The translations under genes and the position numbers were made by a program. A stretch of DNA of 64,000 nucleotides, taken from NCBI GenBank assembly GCA_020849295.1, contig JADLGN010000005.1, positions 1 through 64,000 on the forward strand, read 5' to 3'. The stretch is from Bacteroidia bacterium (lineage in GTDB: Bacteria > Bacteroidota > Bacteroidia > NS11-12g > UBA9320). Below are positions 17,034 through 26,602 of this stretch, piece after piece. Under the pieces are notes generated by a model. The model was not told the origin of the DNA. It saw only the letters and a list, made by a program, of their open reading frames with translations, and did no database searches. Within the stretch, counting starts at the first letter, position 1; each line of letters begins with the position of its first letter.

Positions 17034-17054
17034 TGTAACAAATATTTTGTTACA
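17034..17054. promoter_or_regulatory. perfect 21-bp palindrome, operator-like, at the transporter start
   Basis: TGTAACAAA at 17034-17042 and its exact reverse complement TTTGTTACA at 17046-17054 flank three central bases. It touches the GTG start codon of the TehA-like gene, so bound protein would block transcription or translation initiation. The symmetry suits a dimeric regulator, for example of the CRP/FNR type, but the family is not established. Confidence 0.6.
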
Positions 17055-17069
17055 TAGCTTAATATGGAG

Positions 17070-17086
17070 TTAAATTAAACTTAAAA
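17070..17086 (-). repeat. 17-bp direct repeat, copy 1 (putative response-regulator site)
   Basis: The plus strand reads TTAAATTAAACTTAAAA. An identical copy lies 63 bases away at 17133-17149, and a degenerate copy (TTAAATTGCTTAAAA) sits between them around 17105-17119. Direct repeats upstream of a gene next to an OmpR-type regulator are typical of its binding sites. Confidence 0.5.
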
Positions 17087-17132
17087 AAAAATTAAAATTT
17101 CAGATTAAATTGCTTAAAAGTCTATGATAAAA

Positions 17133-17149
17133 TTAAATTAAACTTAAAA
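17133..17149 (-). repeat. 17-bp direct repeat, copy 2
   Basis: This is an exact repeat of the sequence at 17070-17086 on the same strand, 24 bases beyond the stop of the histidine kinase gene. Spacing from copy 1 is 63 bases, six helical turns, so both copies face the same side of the DNA. Confidence 0.5.
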
Positions 17150-17172
17150 TTATTAAAAATTTTTAATACAAA

Positions 17173-18543
17173 TTAAAATCGGCTTAAATTTGGAATTACA
17201 ATTTCTACAGTAGTTCCTATATTTTGTTTTGAGCGAATGAAAATTTTACCTGAATGAAGTTTAATAATTCTGTGAACAAGTGACAAACCAATTCCATTTC
17301 CCATAATGCCGTGAGTATTTCCCCCTCTATAAAATGGCTCAAAAACGTGTTTTATATATGATGAAGGCATACCAATCCCTTTATCAATAAATAATAGAAT
17401 TATATTTGTGCTGTCGCTTGAAATTTTTATTTCAACTGATTTATCGATTGAAAATTTACAAGCATTATCAATTAAGTTTATAAAGGCTGTTTCAAGCAGT
17501 TTTGCATCACCTTTGCATGTTAAATGCGAATCATTTTCCAAATCGTAATCAAAATGAATTTGGATTTTATACTCATGATTTAATCTTGCTATTTCATCTC
17601 TAACAACCCACAAAACTTCGTCAATTCTTACTTCTTCAAAATGCTGCAAAAGCGTTTCGTCATTGTTTGCCAATTCTAATAAATTGTTTGTTAAAGTCCT
17701 TAGATTTTTTATATCTTTAGATATTGTATGCAAAACCGTTTTGTACTCTTCATGCTGCCTGTCTTTCATAAGAGCTACATCTATTTGCCCATTTATAGCA
17801 GTAAGTGGATTTCTCAATTCGTGTGAAGCATTGGATACAAATCTTTTTTGAGAATTAAATGATGTTTCCAATCGTTCTAGCATTTTATTAAATGTAGAGG
17901 TTAATTGCCCAATTTCATCATTTGAGTTTCCTGTAGTAAGTCTTTGGTTTAAATTGCTATAAGTAATTTTGCTTGCTTGTTGAACAATATTTGTAATTGG
18001 TTTTAAAAACTGCCCTGCATATAGCCAACCACTAATAAAAATTATAAGAAGTAAAATAATTCCTCTGAAAATTAAAGTTCTTTTTAGATTAGCAATATAT
18101 TTCAAGCCATGCACATCGTGTCCTGATGAAAAAATAATATAATCTTTAGAATTGTAATTGTAGGAAAATCCAATAAATTCAATTTCTTTTTCTGACCATT
18201 TTAAAGTTTGGTCTGGTTTAATAAAATTCACTATTTCACTATCGGGCAATGGTGTATGATTATCTTGATAAAATATTTTATTTTCTCCTAAATAAATTAC
18301 CAAACCTTCGCTTTTTAATGAATGATAGTTTATATCATCGCTGTATTTTGATATTAAATTTTTGGTTTCTATGCTGTCAAGAAGTAATAATTTTAGTTTA
18401 GAAATTCCTCTGTCTTGCAATCGCGAATTAAAATCGTTTTGTCTGTATGTTTCCGACAAATAATATATAGAAATTGAAAAAAAGAAAAGAATTACACCTA
18501 CAATTACAGCAAACAACAGAGTAAACCGTGTCCTTATTTTCAT
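17173..18543 (-). CDS. sensor histidine kinase (two-component system)
   Basis: The product has 456 residues. There are two membrane segments (about 7-29 and 156-177) flanking a periplasmic sensor of about 125 residues with no recognised fold, then a HAMP domain (about 178-230, with PITNIVQQ and DEIGQLTSTFNKML), a HisKA domain with the phospho-acceptor His241 in SHELRNPLTAI, and an ATPase domain with the N box (NLIDNACKF), G1 (DKGIGM), F region (FEPFYRGG) and G2 (GNGIGLSL). This is the CusS/ArlS-like architecture. The gene starts three bases after the response regulator ends, so the pair is one operon. The adjacent TehA-like transporter is the probable target. Confidence 0.93.
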   Translation of the reverse strand: MKIRTRFTLLFAVIVGVILFFFSISIYYLSETYRQNDFNSRLQDRGISKLKLLLLDSIETKNLISKYSDDINYHSLKSEGLVIYLGENKIFYQDNHTPLPDSEIVNFIKPDQTLKWSEKEIEFIGFSYNYNSKDYIIFSSGHDVHGLKYIANLKRTLIFRGIILLLIIFISGWLYAGQFLKPITNIVQQASKITYSNLNQRLTTGNSNDEIGQLTSTFNKMLERLETSFNSQKRFVSNASHELRNPLTAINGQIDVALMKDRQHEEYKTVLHTISKDIKNLRTLTNNLLELANNDETLLQHFEEVRIDEVLWVVRDEIARLNHEYKIQIHFDYDLENDSHLTCKGDAKLLETAFINLIDNACKFSIDKSVEIKISSDSTNIILLFIDKGIGMPSSYIKHVFEPFYRGGNTHGIMGNGIGLSLVHRIIKLHSGKIFIRSKQNIGTTVEIVIPNLSRF

Positions 18544-18546
18544 TTA

Positions 18547-19245
18547 TCAATTTTCTTTTAATGTGTAGCCTAAACCAACAAGAGTGTGTAATAATTTTAC
18601 CTGAAAATCATTATCTATTTTTTTTCTTAAAAAATTTATGTAAACCTCTATCACGTTAGTCCCTGTGTCAAAGGTTATATCCCAAATTTTTTCAGCAATT
18701 TCTACCTTACTTAATACTTTATTTTTGTTTAAAGCAAGCAGTTCAAGCAAGGCATATTCTTTGGCTGTAAGTCTTATTTCCTTGTTACCGCGTTTTACAC
18801 TTTTATTATGTGTGTTCAATTCCATATCAGCTACTTTTATTATATGGTCAGATTCTTTATTATTATTCGATACTAACACACTTCTTTTGATAAGAGATTT
18901 TATTCTTGCAAGAAGTTCAGGGAAATCAAATGGTTTTACAAGGTAATCGTCTGCCCCAGCATCAAATCCGTCAAGTTTGTCGTTTAATGAGCCAAGGGCT
19001 GTGAGCATTAATATTTTGGTTGATTTATCTGTTTCTCTTATCTTTTTGCATAATTCAAGTCCGTTAATAAGCGGAATTATCACATCTAATACTATTACAT
19101 CATATTTTTTGCTTAATGCTAATTTTTTGCCACATTCTCCATCATAAGCAAAATCAACTTCAAAGCCATTTTCCTCTAATCCTTGTTTAATAAATTGTAA
19201 AACTCGGGTTTCATCTTCAACAATAAGAATTTTCAGATTTTCCAT
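18547..19245 (-). CDS. OmpR/CusR-family response regulator
   Basis: The product has 232 residues. The receiver domain (1-120) shows the acidic pair in VEDE, the phosphorylated Asp54 in IVLDVIIPL, a Thr in MLTALG and the conserved Lys in LVKPFDFPE. The winged-helix DNA-binding domain (about 133-230) has LTAKEYALLELLALNKNKVLSK and ends in the usual VGLGYTLKEN. It is the cognate partner of the kinase directly downstream. A -7 box (19260-19267) lies upstream. Its likely target is the 17-bp repeats before the transporter gene. Confidence 0.95.
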   Translation of the reverse strand: MENLKILIVEDETRVLQFIKQGLEENGFEVDFAYDGECGKKLALSKKYDVIVLDVIIPLINGLELCKKIRETDKSTKILMLTALGSLNDKLDGFDAGADDYLVKPFDFPELLARIKSLIKRSVLVSNNNKESDHIIKVADMELNTHNKSVKRGNKEIRLTAKEYALLELLALNKNKVLSKVEIAEKIWDITFDTGTNVIEVYINFLRKKIDNDFQVKLLHTLVGLGYTLKEN

Positions 19246-19259
19246 TTCTGTTGTTTATG

Positions 19260-19267
19260 CAAATGTA
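19260..19267 (-). promoter_or_regulatory. -7 box (TACATTTG) for the two-component operon
   Basis: The minus strand reads TACATTTG 14 bases before the response-regulator ATG. No -33 TTTG is evident, so this may be an activated promoter or only half a match. Confidence 0.45.
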
Positions 19268-19373
19268 ATAAAGTTCAGATTTTTATTTTTTGGAAAGTAT
19301 GTTTAGATATTATATTGTTTTTTATAAGTATTAACTCTTTTTTTCATTTTTATTCTTTTAAAGCAAATATGAC

Positions 19374-20267
19374 TTAAACCTTAAAATTTTCTTTTATAAA
19401 GTCGAGATGACTGATAAAATCGTTATCATTTTTAAACCATGTAATCTGTCTTTTGGCATAGTTTCGTGTGTGTTGCTTTATTTTTTCTATAGCCTGTGAC
19501 AAAGTATATTTTCCGTCAAAATATTCAAACATTTCACTATACCCAACGGTTTGCAGTGCATTTAGATGCTTGTGTTCATATAAGTTTTTACATTCTTTTT
19601 CTAGTCCTTCTTGTATCATTAAGTCCACTCTATTATTTATATTTTCATATAATTTATTGCGTTCTGTATTCATTATAATTTTCACAATCTTAAACTCTCT
19701 TTCGGCTTTTTTCCCTGTTTTAATTTCTGCAAGTGTTTTGCCGGTTTGTCTTATAAGTTCTATAGCTCTTATTATCCTATGAGGGTTCTTGTTATCAACT
19801 GTTTTGCTACCTGTTGGGTCAAGGTTTTTAAGTATGCAATACAAGTAATCAACTCCTTTTGTTTCGAGTTCGATGTTTAACTGTGTTCTTAATTTTTTAT
19901 CGGCAGGAGGCAACTTATCAAGACCATAGCAAAGTGCATTAATATAAAGCCCTGTTCCGCCTGCGGCAATTACAACTTTGTATTTTTTGAAAAGTTGTTT
20001 TAAAATATCTAATGCTTGTTCTTCAAACATCCCTGCATTAAAATTATCAAATATTGAGCAATGATTAATAAAATGATGTTTTACAATTTTTAATTGGGCT
20101 TCAGTTGGTTTTGCTGTTCCTATTGTGAGTTCGTTATAAATTTGACGGCTGTCGGCAGAAATTATTTCGGTACTAAATAATTGAGCAAGTTTTATAGCAA
20201 AATCTGTTTTGCCGGATGCAGTAGGACCTCCGATAATTATAAGTACGGGGGTATTTCCATTATCCAT
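19374..20267 (-). CDS. miaA: tRNA dimethylallyltransferase
   Basis: The product has 297 residues from the ATG at 20267; the in-frame TTG three bases earlier is less likely. It carries the P-loop GGPTASGKTDFAIKLA (about residues 12-27), ADSRQIYNELTIGTAKP (about 40-56), GGTGLYINALCYG and the C-terminal QTVGYSEMFEYFDG with TRNYAKRQITWFKND, all diagnostic of MiaA. It transfers a dimethylallyl group to N6 of A37 in tRNAs reading codons that start with U. The gene begins three bases after the stop of the pRiA4b-type gene and is probably translated from the same transcript as hppA. Confidence 0.96.
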   Translation of the reverse strand: MDNGNTPVLIIIGGPTASGKTDFAIKLAQLFSTEIISADSRQIYNELTIGTAKPTEAQLKIVKHHFINHCSIFDNFNAGMFEEQALDILKQLFKKYKVVIAAGGTGLYINALCYGLDKLPPADKKLRTQLNIELETKGVDYLYCILKNLDPTGSKTVDNKNPHRIIRAIELIRQTGKTLAEIKTGKKAEREFKIVKIIMNTERNKLYENINNRVDLMIQEGLEKECKNLYEHKHLNALQTVGYSEMFEYFDGKYTLSQAIEKIKQHTRNYAKRQITWFKNDNDFISHLDFIKENFKV

Positions 20268-20270
20268 CAA

Positions 20271-21062
20271 TTAATAGTCATCGTAATTATCATCGTAATT
20301 ACCTGAATTGTTATAGTTATTACCGGTTTCATCATCGTTTTCGTTTTCGTCATCATTTTCGTCATTTCCTTCAAAATCATCTTCGAGAAAACTAAGGTCG
20401 TCATTATCAATTTTTAATTCATCTTCGTCAAATTTCAAATCAAAATTAATCTTTGATTTAGAAGATGTACTTTTCTTGAAATTTTCGTCATTTGTATTAA
20501 GAGCACTTTCGTCAAGTTCTATTTCTTCATCAATATCCAAATCATCTGGTTCATCATCGTTGTCAACATCTTTTCCAATATTTTCAAGCATTCTGCTTGC
20601 GATAAGCATTTCAGCCATTTTATCATATTCGTTTTTGGCTGTTGCTCCAGGTTCTTTTCCTTTTAGTTTGTATTGTTTAGGTGCTTCACCATCTTTTCTT
20701 GAAATAAGAGGATATTTTTTTGATAATTCACCTTTTTGAATTTTTACAAGTTCTATATAAAAAATCCAGTGAAGTTCAGGGTCAAAAATATATATAAATT
20801 TTTGATTTGGGTCGTTAATAAATCTGTTTAGGATAGTTTTCCCTGGTTCTTTATTATCAACATCGCTACTGCATACTTTATCGTTTACTCGCCATGATTC
20901 GTCTGACAAATAAAATTCATACTGTTTGCTTGCATCAAACCCAACTGACTGCTGAATGATAGTGTGTAAATCGGCAAAACTTGATGTAGAATCAATTTCT
21001 ACAATTCGCACAACATCTTCGTGCTCCTCAAAATTAACTCTGAATTTATAAACAATTTGCAT
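20271..21062 (-). CDS. pRiA4b ORF-3-like domain protein with acidic tail
   Basis: The product has 263 residues. The first 160 or so form a PRiA4_ORF3 domain (VYKFRVNFEEHEDVVRIVE, SFADLHTIIQQSVGFD, YEFYLSDESW, FIYIFDPELHWIFYIEL). The last 100 residues are low-complexity and extremely acidic (Asp/Glu/Asn-rich, ending DDNYDDY). The domain was named from a plasmid/transposon passenger gene, but it is common in Bacteroidota chromosomes; biochemical function is unknown. It lies between hppA (nine bases upstream) and miaA (three bases downstream), suggesting stable operon membership rather than recent transfer. The acidic tail could mimic nucleic acid or bind cations; that is speculation. Confidence 0.85.
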   Translation of the reverse strand: MQIVYKFRVNFEEHEDVVRIVEIDSTSSFADLHTIIQQSVGFDASKQYEFYLSDESWRVNDKVCSSDVDNKEPGKTILNRFINDPNQKFIYIFDPELHWIFYIELVKIQKGELSKKYPLISRKDGEAPKQYKLKGKEPGATAKNEYDKMAEMLIASRMLENIGKDVDNDDEPDDLDIDEEIELDESALNTNDENFKKSTSSKSKINFDLKFDEDELKIDNDDLSFLEDDFEGNDENDDENENDDETGNNYNNSGNYDDNYDDY

Positions 21063-21071
21063 TATATATTT

Positions 21072-23519
21072 TTACTTCTGTGGACCAATATACTTCCCGT
21101 CTTTATCATACATCTTCATACATTCTGCCTTCTGTTCGGGAGTACATCCGTTTTTATCGCACATTGCTGCACATTCTTCTTTAGTCATATTAGAGCATTT
21201 TTCAATATCACATTTTCCATTGCTTTGAGATTTTTCTTTACAACATTTTTTATCTCCATGCTCTTTTCCTGAACACATTGCAGAATCTCCATGAGATTTA
21301 TCGCAGTTACTCTTTTCTTCGCAAACATCATGCTCATTACAGTCAGAATGTAATGTACATTCTTGTTTTGTATTGCAGTCGCTATTATTTGAACTTCCTA
21401 TTCCTGAAATGTAAGGAGCAATAATTAATGATACAATACTCATTAATTTTATAAGAATATTCATTGACGGGCCAGAAGTGTCTTTAAATGGGTCACCAAC
21501 TGTATCTCCTGTTACTGATGCTTTGTGTGGTTCAGACTTTTTAAAATGTTTTACACCATTAATTTCTACACCCTTTTCAAATGATTTTTTGGCATTATCC
21601 CAAGCACCACCAGCATTACTTTGAAAAAGTCCCATTAATACTCCAGAAACTGTAACTCCAGCAAGCATACCGCCCAAAACTTCAGGTCCAAAAACAAATC
21701 CGATTATCACAGGTGTAATTAAAGCAATTGCTCCCGGAGCAATCATTTCTCTAATAGATGCTTTTGTAGAAATAGCTACACATTTTTCATATTCAGGTTT
21801 AGCTTTGTATTCCATAATACCCGGAATTTCTCTAAACTGACGTCTTACTTCATTTACCATATCCATAGCAGCTCTTCCAACTGCCGAAATAGCAAGTGAT
21901 GAAAATATAAATGGTATCATACCACCAACAAATAAACCTGCAAGTACATTTGCTTTGAATATATCAATACTATCAATACCTGCCACTCCTACAAATGCGG
22001 CAAAAAGTGCAAGTGAAGTGAGAGCTGCAGAGGCTATTGCAAAACCTTTGCCTGTGGCAGCCGTAGTATTACCTACCGCATCAAGATTATCAGTACGATG
22101 ACGAACTTCTTCTGGCAATTGACTCATTTCTGCAATACCACCTGCATTGTCTGCTATCGGACCAAAAGCATCAATAGCAAGTTGCATTGCTGTAGTTGCC
22201 ATCATACCTGCTGCTGCAATAGCTACTCCGTAAAGTCCGGCAAGAGCATAACTTCCCATTATACCTGCTCCTAAAACTATAACCGGCAACATTGTACTTT
22301 CCATACCAATAGCAAGTCCTCCTATTATATTTGTTGCATGACCGGTTCCTGATTGTTTAACAATACTATTCACCGGGCGTTTTCCCATTGCTGTATAGTA
22401 TTCGGTAATTATACTCATTAGAGTTCCTACTACCAAACCTAAAATAATTGAATAAAATACGTTTATTGATGTAAATGCTGTTCCTCTATGTTCTAATTCA
22501 GCAGGTAATAATGAATTAACAATAAAATATGATGCTATTGCTGTTAAAACAATTGAGCCCCAATTTCCAATATTTAATGCTTTTTGAACACTTGAATTTT
22601 CATTTTTAATTCTTACGAACAATGTTCCAATGATTGAAAAAATAATTCCAAAACCTGCAATAACCATAGGTAATAATATTGGAGAAAGACCTCCAAAATT
22701 ATCATCAGATGCATCAATCTCTTGTCCGAGTACCATAGTTGCAAGTATTGTTGCTACATAAGAACCAAATAAGTCAGCACCCATACCGGCTACATCGCCT
22801 ACATTGTCGCCAACATTGTCTGCAATAGTTGCAGGGTTTCTTACATCGTCTTCTGGAATTCCTGCTTCAACTTTACCAACAAGATCAGCCCCAACGTCTG
22901 CTGCTTTTGTATATATTCCACCACCAACTCTTGCAAAAAGTGCTATTGACTCTGCTCCAAGAGAAAAACCTGTAAGTACCTCTATTACTTTTCTAATTTC
23001 CGTTCCTGTCATTTCTGCTCCTGATGGAACAAACAAATTGTAAAACAAGATAAATAATCCTCCAAGACCACAAACGGCAAGACCTGCAACACCAAGTCCC
23101 ATAACTGTACCTCCTCTGAAAGAAACTTTTAGAGCTTTTGAAAGGCTTGTACGAGCAGCTTGTGTAGTTCTTACATTTGCCTTTGTAGCTATTCTCATAC
23201 CTATATATCCTGCAAGTGCTGAGAAAAATGCACCAATAATAAAAGAAACTGCAATTGTTGGATGGCTATGTATCGGCTGTCCATTTACTTCCTCTACTGT
23301 ACCGCTCCAAGCAAGTAAAATGGCTGCAAATACTACAAAATATGATAAAATTTTCCATTCTGCTTTTAAAAATGCAAATGCTCCTTTGGCAATATAGTTT
23401 GCTAATTCCTGCATTTTTTCATCACCTGCATTTTGTTTTGAAACCCAAACAGACTGAACTGCCATTACAATTAATCCTACAATTCCTAACAATGGAACTA
23501 AATATACTATTGAACTCAT
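21072..23519 (-). CDS. hppA: membrane-bound ion-pumping pyrophosphatase with Cys-rich tail
   Basis: The product has 815 residues, with about 16 membrane segments over residues 1-710. Diagnostic motifs are [18 protein letters not shown] and [15 protein letters not shown] (Mg-pyrophosphate site), and [12 protein letters not shown]; the Ala after GNTT marks the K+-dependent subfamily. The enzyme hydrolyses cytosolic pyrophosphate to pump H+ or Na+; I cannot settle the ion. Unusually, residues from about 711 to 815 form a soluble tail with 14 cysteines (including [18 protein letters not shown]) and many Lys, Glu, Asp and His. Family topology puts the C-terminus outside the cytoplasm, so the tail would be periplasmic and might bind metals or form disulfides. 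The normal family length is about 670-770 residues. It is followed by the pRiA4b-type gene and miaA. Confidence 0.96.
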   Translation of the reverse strand: MSSIVYLVPLLGIVGLIVMAVQSVWVSKQNAGDEKMQELANYIAKGAFAFLKAEWKILSYFVVFAAILLAWSGTVEEVNGQPIHSHPTIAVSFIIGAFFSALAGYIGMRIATKANVRTTQAARTSLSKALKVSFRGGTVMGLGVAGLAVCGLGGLFILFYNLFVPSGAEMTGTEIRKVIEVLTGFSLGAESIALFARVGGGIYTKAADVGADLVGKVEAGIPEDDVRNPATIADNVGDNVGDVAGMGADLFGSYVATILATMVLGQEIDASDDNFGGLSPILLPMVIAGFGIIFSIIGTLFVRIKNENSSVQKALNIGNWGSIVLTAIASYFIVNSLLPAELEHRGTAFTSINVFYSIILGLVVGTLMSIITEYYTAMGKRPVNSIVKQSGTGHATNIIGGLAIGMESTMLPVIVLGAGIMGSYALAGLYGVAIAAAGMMATTAMQLAIDAFGPIADNAGGIAEMSQLPEEVRHRTDNLDAVGNTTAATGKGFAIASAALTSLALFAAFVGVAGIDSIDIFKANVLAGLFVGGMIPFIFSSLAISAVGRAAMDMVNEVRRQFREIPGIMEYKAKPEYEKCVAISTKASIREMIAPGAIALITPVIIGFVFGPEVLGGMLAGVTVSGVLMGLFQSNAGGAWDNAKKSFEKGVEINGVKHFKKSEPHKASVTGDTVGDPFKDTSGPSMNILIKLMSIVSLIIAPYISGIGSSNNSDCNTKQECTLHSDCNEHDVCEEKSNCDKSHGDSAMCSGKEHGDKKCCKEKSQSNGKCDIEKCSNMTKEECAAMCDKNGCTPEQKAECMKMYDKDGKYIGPQK

Positions 23520-23610
23520 GTTGTATTCTATTTAATTTTTATAAAAGTCCGCGAAAATAAGGTTTCTATTTTATTTTGTCAAAAACGATTTTTAATCTAC
23601 AAAAATTCAA

Positions 23611-26277
23611 TTATGATTTTTGCCTGAAGCCAATGCCTGTATTTTGTGTTTTTTGAATTATTTCTTTAAGATTAATATTTTTCAAATCTTCAACTGTAAG
23701 TACAGAAATAATTTCGGGGGTACGCTTATCTGCAGGTATTTCTGACATTCTTAAATGCTGATGTCTAACTATTTCTTCAATAAATTTTCTAATAGCTCTG
23801 CCGTTTCCAAAATATTTATCTCTGCTTTTATACATTTCTGATAAAATATTAATTAATTCTTTTTGTGCATTGCTGTCGGCAGTAAGGTTATTTTCGGCAA
23901 GTTGATTTTTTGAAATTTCAAATAACTCGTCAGTATTAAAATCTTCAAAATGGAATGTACGATCAAATCTTGATTTCAACCCCGGATTAGATTCAATAAA
24001 TCTCTTCATATTCTCTGTATATCCGGCTGCAATAACAATAAAATCTCCTCTTCTGTCTTCCATTCTTTTCAGTAAAATTTCTATTGCTTCTTTTCCATAA
24101 TCACTTTGTCCGCCTTCTGTAAGCGAATATGCTTCGTCAATAAATAAAACACCGCCCATTGCCCTGTCAATAATTTCGGCAGTTTTAATTGCTGTTTGCC
24201 CTACATATCCACCAACTAATGATTGACGGTCGCATTCTATCAAATGTCCGCGTTCTAAAATTCCAAGTGCTTTATATATTTGTGCTAAAATTCTTGCAAC
24301 TGTTGTTTTACCTGTTCCCGGATTCCCTGTAAAAACTGTATGCAGTGAAAATGACTGGCGTACATCTCTGCCTGTTTCATTGTAAAATCTTACAAGTTTT
24401 ATTAGTTCGTCAATATCTTCTTTTACTGTTTCAAGCCCAATCATCCGTTTAATTTTACTTACTGATTCTTTAAGTAATTCTTCATCAATTGGTATATCGG
24501 CAGCTAAAGGTTTTTTCTTAAATGATAATTTTTCAATATCTTCGGGTAAAATAAGCGATAGTTCATCAGGTGTAAGTTTTTCGGGAAATTGAGTATTCAT
24601 TACTCTTAGTCCCAAATTCATTTTACATTCATCTATCAGGCTGTTAACAAGTCTGGCATTTCCAAAAAATTTATCTCTGTCTCTGTAAGCTTCTACAAGT
24701 TTTTTATACAATAAATCGCTAGATTGTTGATTAAGTTTTATTCCTCTCTTTTCGCTTGCATAGTGTGCAATTTGTAGCAATTCTTGTGGTACATAATCGG
24801 GAAAATCATAAAACATATTAAATCTCGATTTTAATCCCGGATTTGATTCGAGAAAATTATCCATTTCTGCCGGGTATCCTGCACAAATTATAGCTATATC
24901 ATCATTGTCTGATAATTCTTTAAGCAACATTTCAATTGCTTCTTTGCCAAAATCTTTAGCATCGTCATCTTTTCTTGCCAATGAATATGCCTCGTCAATA
25001 AATAAAATTCCACCTTTTGCTTTTTTTAATGCTGCTTTGGTTTTAGGTGCTGTTTGACCTATAAATTCTGCTACCAAATCACTTCTGTCAACCTCATATA
25101 CATGTCCTTTTGACAATAAACCCAAGCTGTGATATATTTTACCGAGTTTGCGTGCTACTGTGGTTTTTCCTGTACCCGGATTGCCTTTAAATATCGCATT
25201 AAGATTTATAACTTCTTTCTCTTTTAGTCCTTTATTTTTTCGCAATGCTATAAATGAGAGATAATGACTGTATTCTTTAATTTTATTTTTTATTTCTGAA
25301 AGCCCAATTAGTCCTTCAAGTTCTTTCATTACAACTTCAACTGTTTCGTCTGTTGTATGAATTTTACCTTCATCGCTTTCATCTTCAGAAGTTATATTTC
25401 CAAATTCGGCATCTTCAAGTTCTTTTACAAAATCACCATCAATAAAATCAGACGCTACTGTGTAATCTTCAGGGGTTGATTCTTCGTAATCATCTCCTAC
25501 ACCAAATTCTTTGCTTAAAATCAAATTATCCATAAAAAGTACATCAACATAATACTCTTCTTTTGCCCATGTCCCTATCTTATCACTTCCCCACCCTACA
25601 GTAACCGAAAAATCTTCATCTTGTTCATATACAAAAAATAATTTTGATATAGAACCTTTTAGTAAATTGCTGCTTGTTCTAAAATTAAATATCAGTTCGC
25701 AGGTCCAGTATTTTGCGTTTTTTACAAGATTTTTGGCATTAAGTTCAACCCAAATATATCTTGTATGGTTTACATTGAAAACCGAGTAATATTTTCTATC
25801 GTTAACTTTTATATTTGCATCAGGACCCTCATAAAATTTAATACTTACAGGTTTGAAATACGCTTGTGAAATATGTGTATGAATACCAAAATTTTGGATA
25901 TAAAAAGGTTTTTCTAATTCTAATTTATCATTAATAAATGCCTGCCATTTATAGTTTCCGCTTTTCCAAAATGTTCCTATAGTTTTTGTTCCCCATCCTT
26001 CTCTTACATATATAATATTTTCATCACTTGAAATCAACCTATCACAATTAAGGTCACAAACAATCATATTTTCATTATCAACACATACCAAACGCAGATT
26101 AAGATTCCAATCATTTTCTTTAAAATTCAAATTATAAAAAGATAATTCACAATATATATATGAACATTCTGACTCCTCAAAAACTGAGCGGAATTTCTTT
26201 TTATTATCTGCCAGCCATTCGGTAGATGTGTATGTTTTTATATCTATTACCTGAAATAGTGTTGTTTTAAGAGTCAT
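23611..26277 (-). CDS. tandem AAA+ ATPase of the CbxX/CfxQ (SpoVK-like) family
   Basis: The product has 888 residues. The N-terminal 270 are two similar beta-rich modules: 'EGWGTKTIGTFWKSGNYKWQ' in the first and 'VGWGSDKIGTWAKEEYYVDV' in the second mark an internal duplication. After an acidic linker come two AAA+ domains (about 320-570 and 610-860), each with Walker A (GNPGTGKTTVAR) and Walker B (LFIDEAYSL), both apparently intact, and sensor arginines in the NPGLKSRF motif. Relatives are red-type Rubisco activase and EccA of type VII secretion; no Rubisco or ESX gene is near, so a chaperone or remodelling function is all one can infer. It is monocistronic, 91 bases upstream of hppA on the same strand. 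Confidence 0.88.
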   Translation of the reverse strand: MTLKTTLFQVIDIKTYTSTEWLADNKKKFRSVFEESECSYIYCELSFYNLNFKENDWNLNLRLVCVDNENMIVCDLNCDRLISSDENIIYVREGWGTKTIGTFWKSGNYKWQAFINDKLELEKPFYIQNFGIHTHISQAYFKPVSIKFYEGPDANIKVNDRKYYSVFNVNHTRYIWVELNAKNLVKNAKYWTCELIFNFRTSSNLLKGSISKLFFVYEQDEDFSVTVGWGSDKIGTWAKEEYYVDVLFMDNLILSKEFGVGDDYEESTPEDYTVASDFIDGDFVKELEDAEFGNITSEDESDEGKIHTTDETVEVVMKELEGLIGLSEIKNKIKEYSHYLSFIALRKNKGLKEKEVINLNAIFKGNPGTGKTTVARKLGKIYHSLGLLSKGHVYEVDRSDLVAEFIGQTAPKTKAALKKAKGGILFIDEAYSLARKDDDAKDFGKEAIEMLLKELSDNDDIAIICAGYPAEMDNFLESNPGLKSRFNMFYDFPDYVPQELLQIAHYASEKRGIKLNQQSSDLLYKKLVEAYRDRDKFFGNARLVNSLIDECKMNLGLRVMNTQFPEKLTPDELSLILPEDIEKLSFKKKPLAADIPIDEELLKESVSKIKRMIGLETVKEDIDELIKLVRFYNETGRDVRQSFSLHTVFTGNPGTGKTTVARILAQIYKALGILERGHLIECDRQSLVGGYVGQTAIKTAEIIDRAMGGVLFIDEAYSLTEGGQSDYGKEAIEILLKRMEDRRGDFIVIAAGYTENMKRFIESNPGLKSRFDRTFHFEDFNTDELFEISKNQLAENNLTADSNAQKELINILSEMYKSRDKYFGNGRAIRKFIEEIVRHQHLRMSEIPADKRTPEIISVLTVEDLKNINLKEIIQKTQNTGIGFRQKS

Positions 26278-26387
26278 TTCAATCTCTATATTTGTGTAGC
26301 AAGATTAGTAAATATTATTTACAAAAAAATAATTGTAGAAAAATTTTACATTCAAATTTATTTTTAGAAATGAGATTAAAAAAACTT

Positions 26388-26395
26388 TATATTTG
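26388..26395 (+). promoter_or_regulatory. -7 box (TATATTTG) for the tRNA cluster
   Basis: TATATTTG matches TAnnTTTG and lies 55 bases before the first tRNA. Upstream, TTTAG at about 26363 is a weak -33 candidate. All three tRNAs could be made from it as one precursor. Confidence 0.5.
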
Positions 26396-26450
26396 CGGCT
26401 CGATTTTTGAGAGTAAAAGTTCTTTTTTTTTTAAACTAACTATAATTTTT

Positions 26451-26537
26451 GGTGAGGTGACTGAGTGGCCGAAAGTAGCAGTTTGCTAAACTGCCGTACG
26501 GGAAACTGTACCGAGGGTTCGAATCCCTCCCTCACCG
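26451..26537 (+). tRNA. tRNA-Ser (GCT)
   Basis: The acceptor GGTGAGG pairs with CCTCACC, with a G discriminator. The anticodon loop TTGCTAA gives GCT. A long variable arm (GTACGGGAAACTGTAC region) marks a class II tRNA, as expected for serine. The T-loop is GGTTCGAATCC. The CCA is not encoded. Confidence 0.97.
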
Positions 26538-26602
26538 CTCAGTTAATTTTACTGATTATAGTATAAATATTTGATAAGAAAAATTTTCTTACTAAAATTT
26601 TT

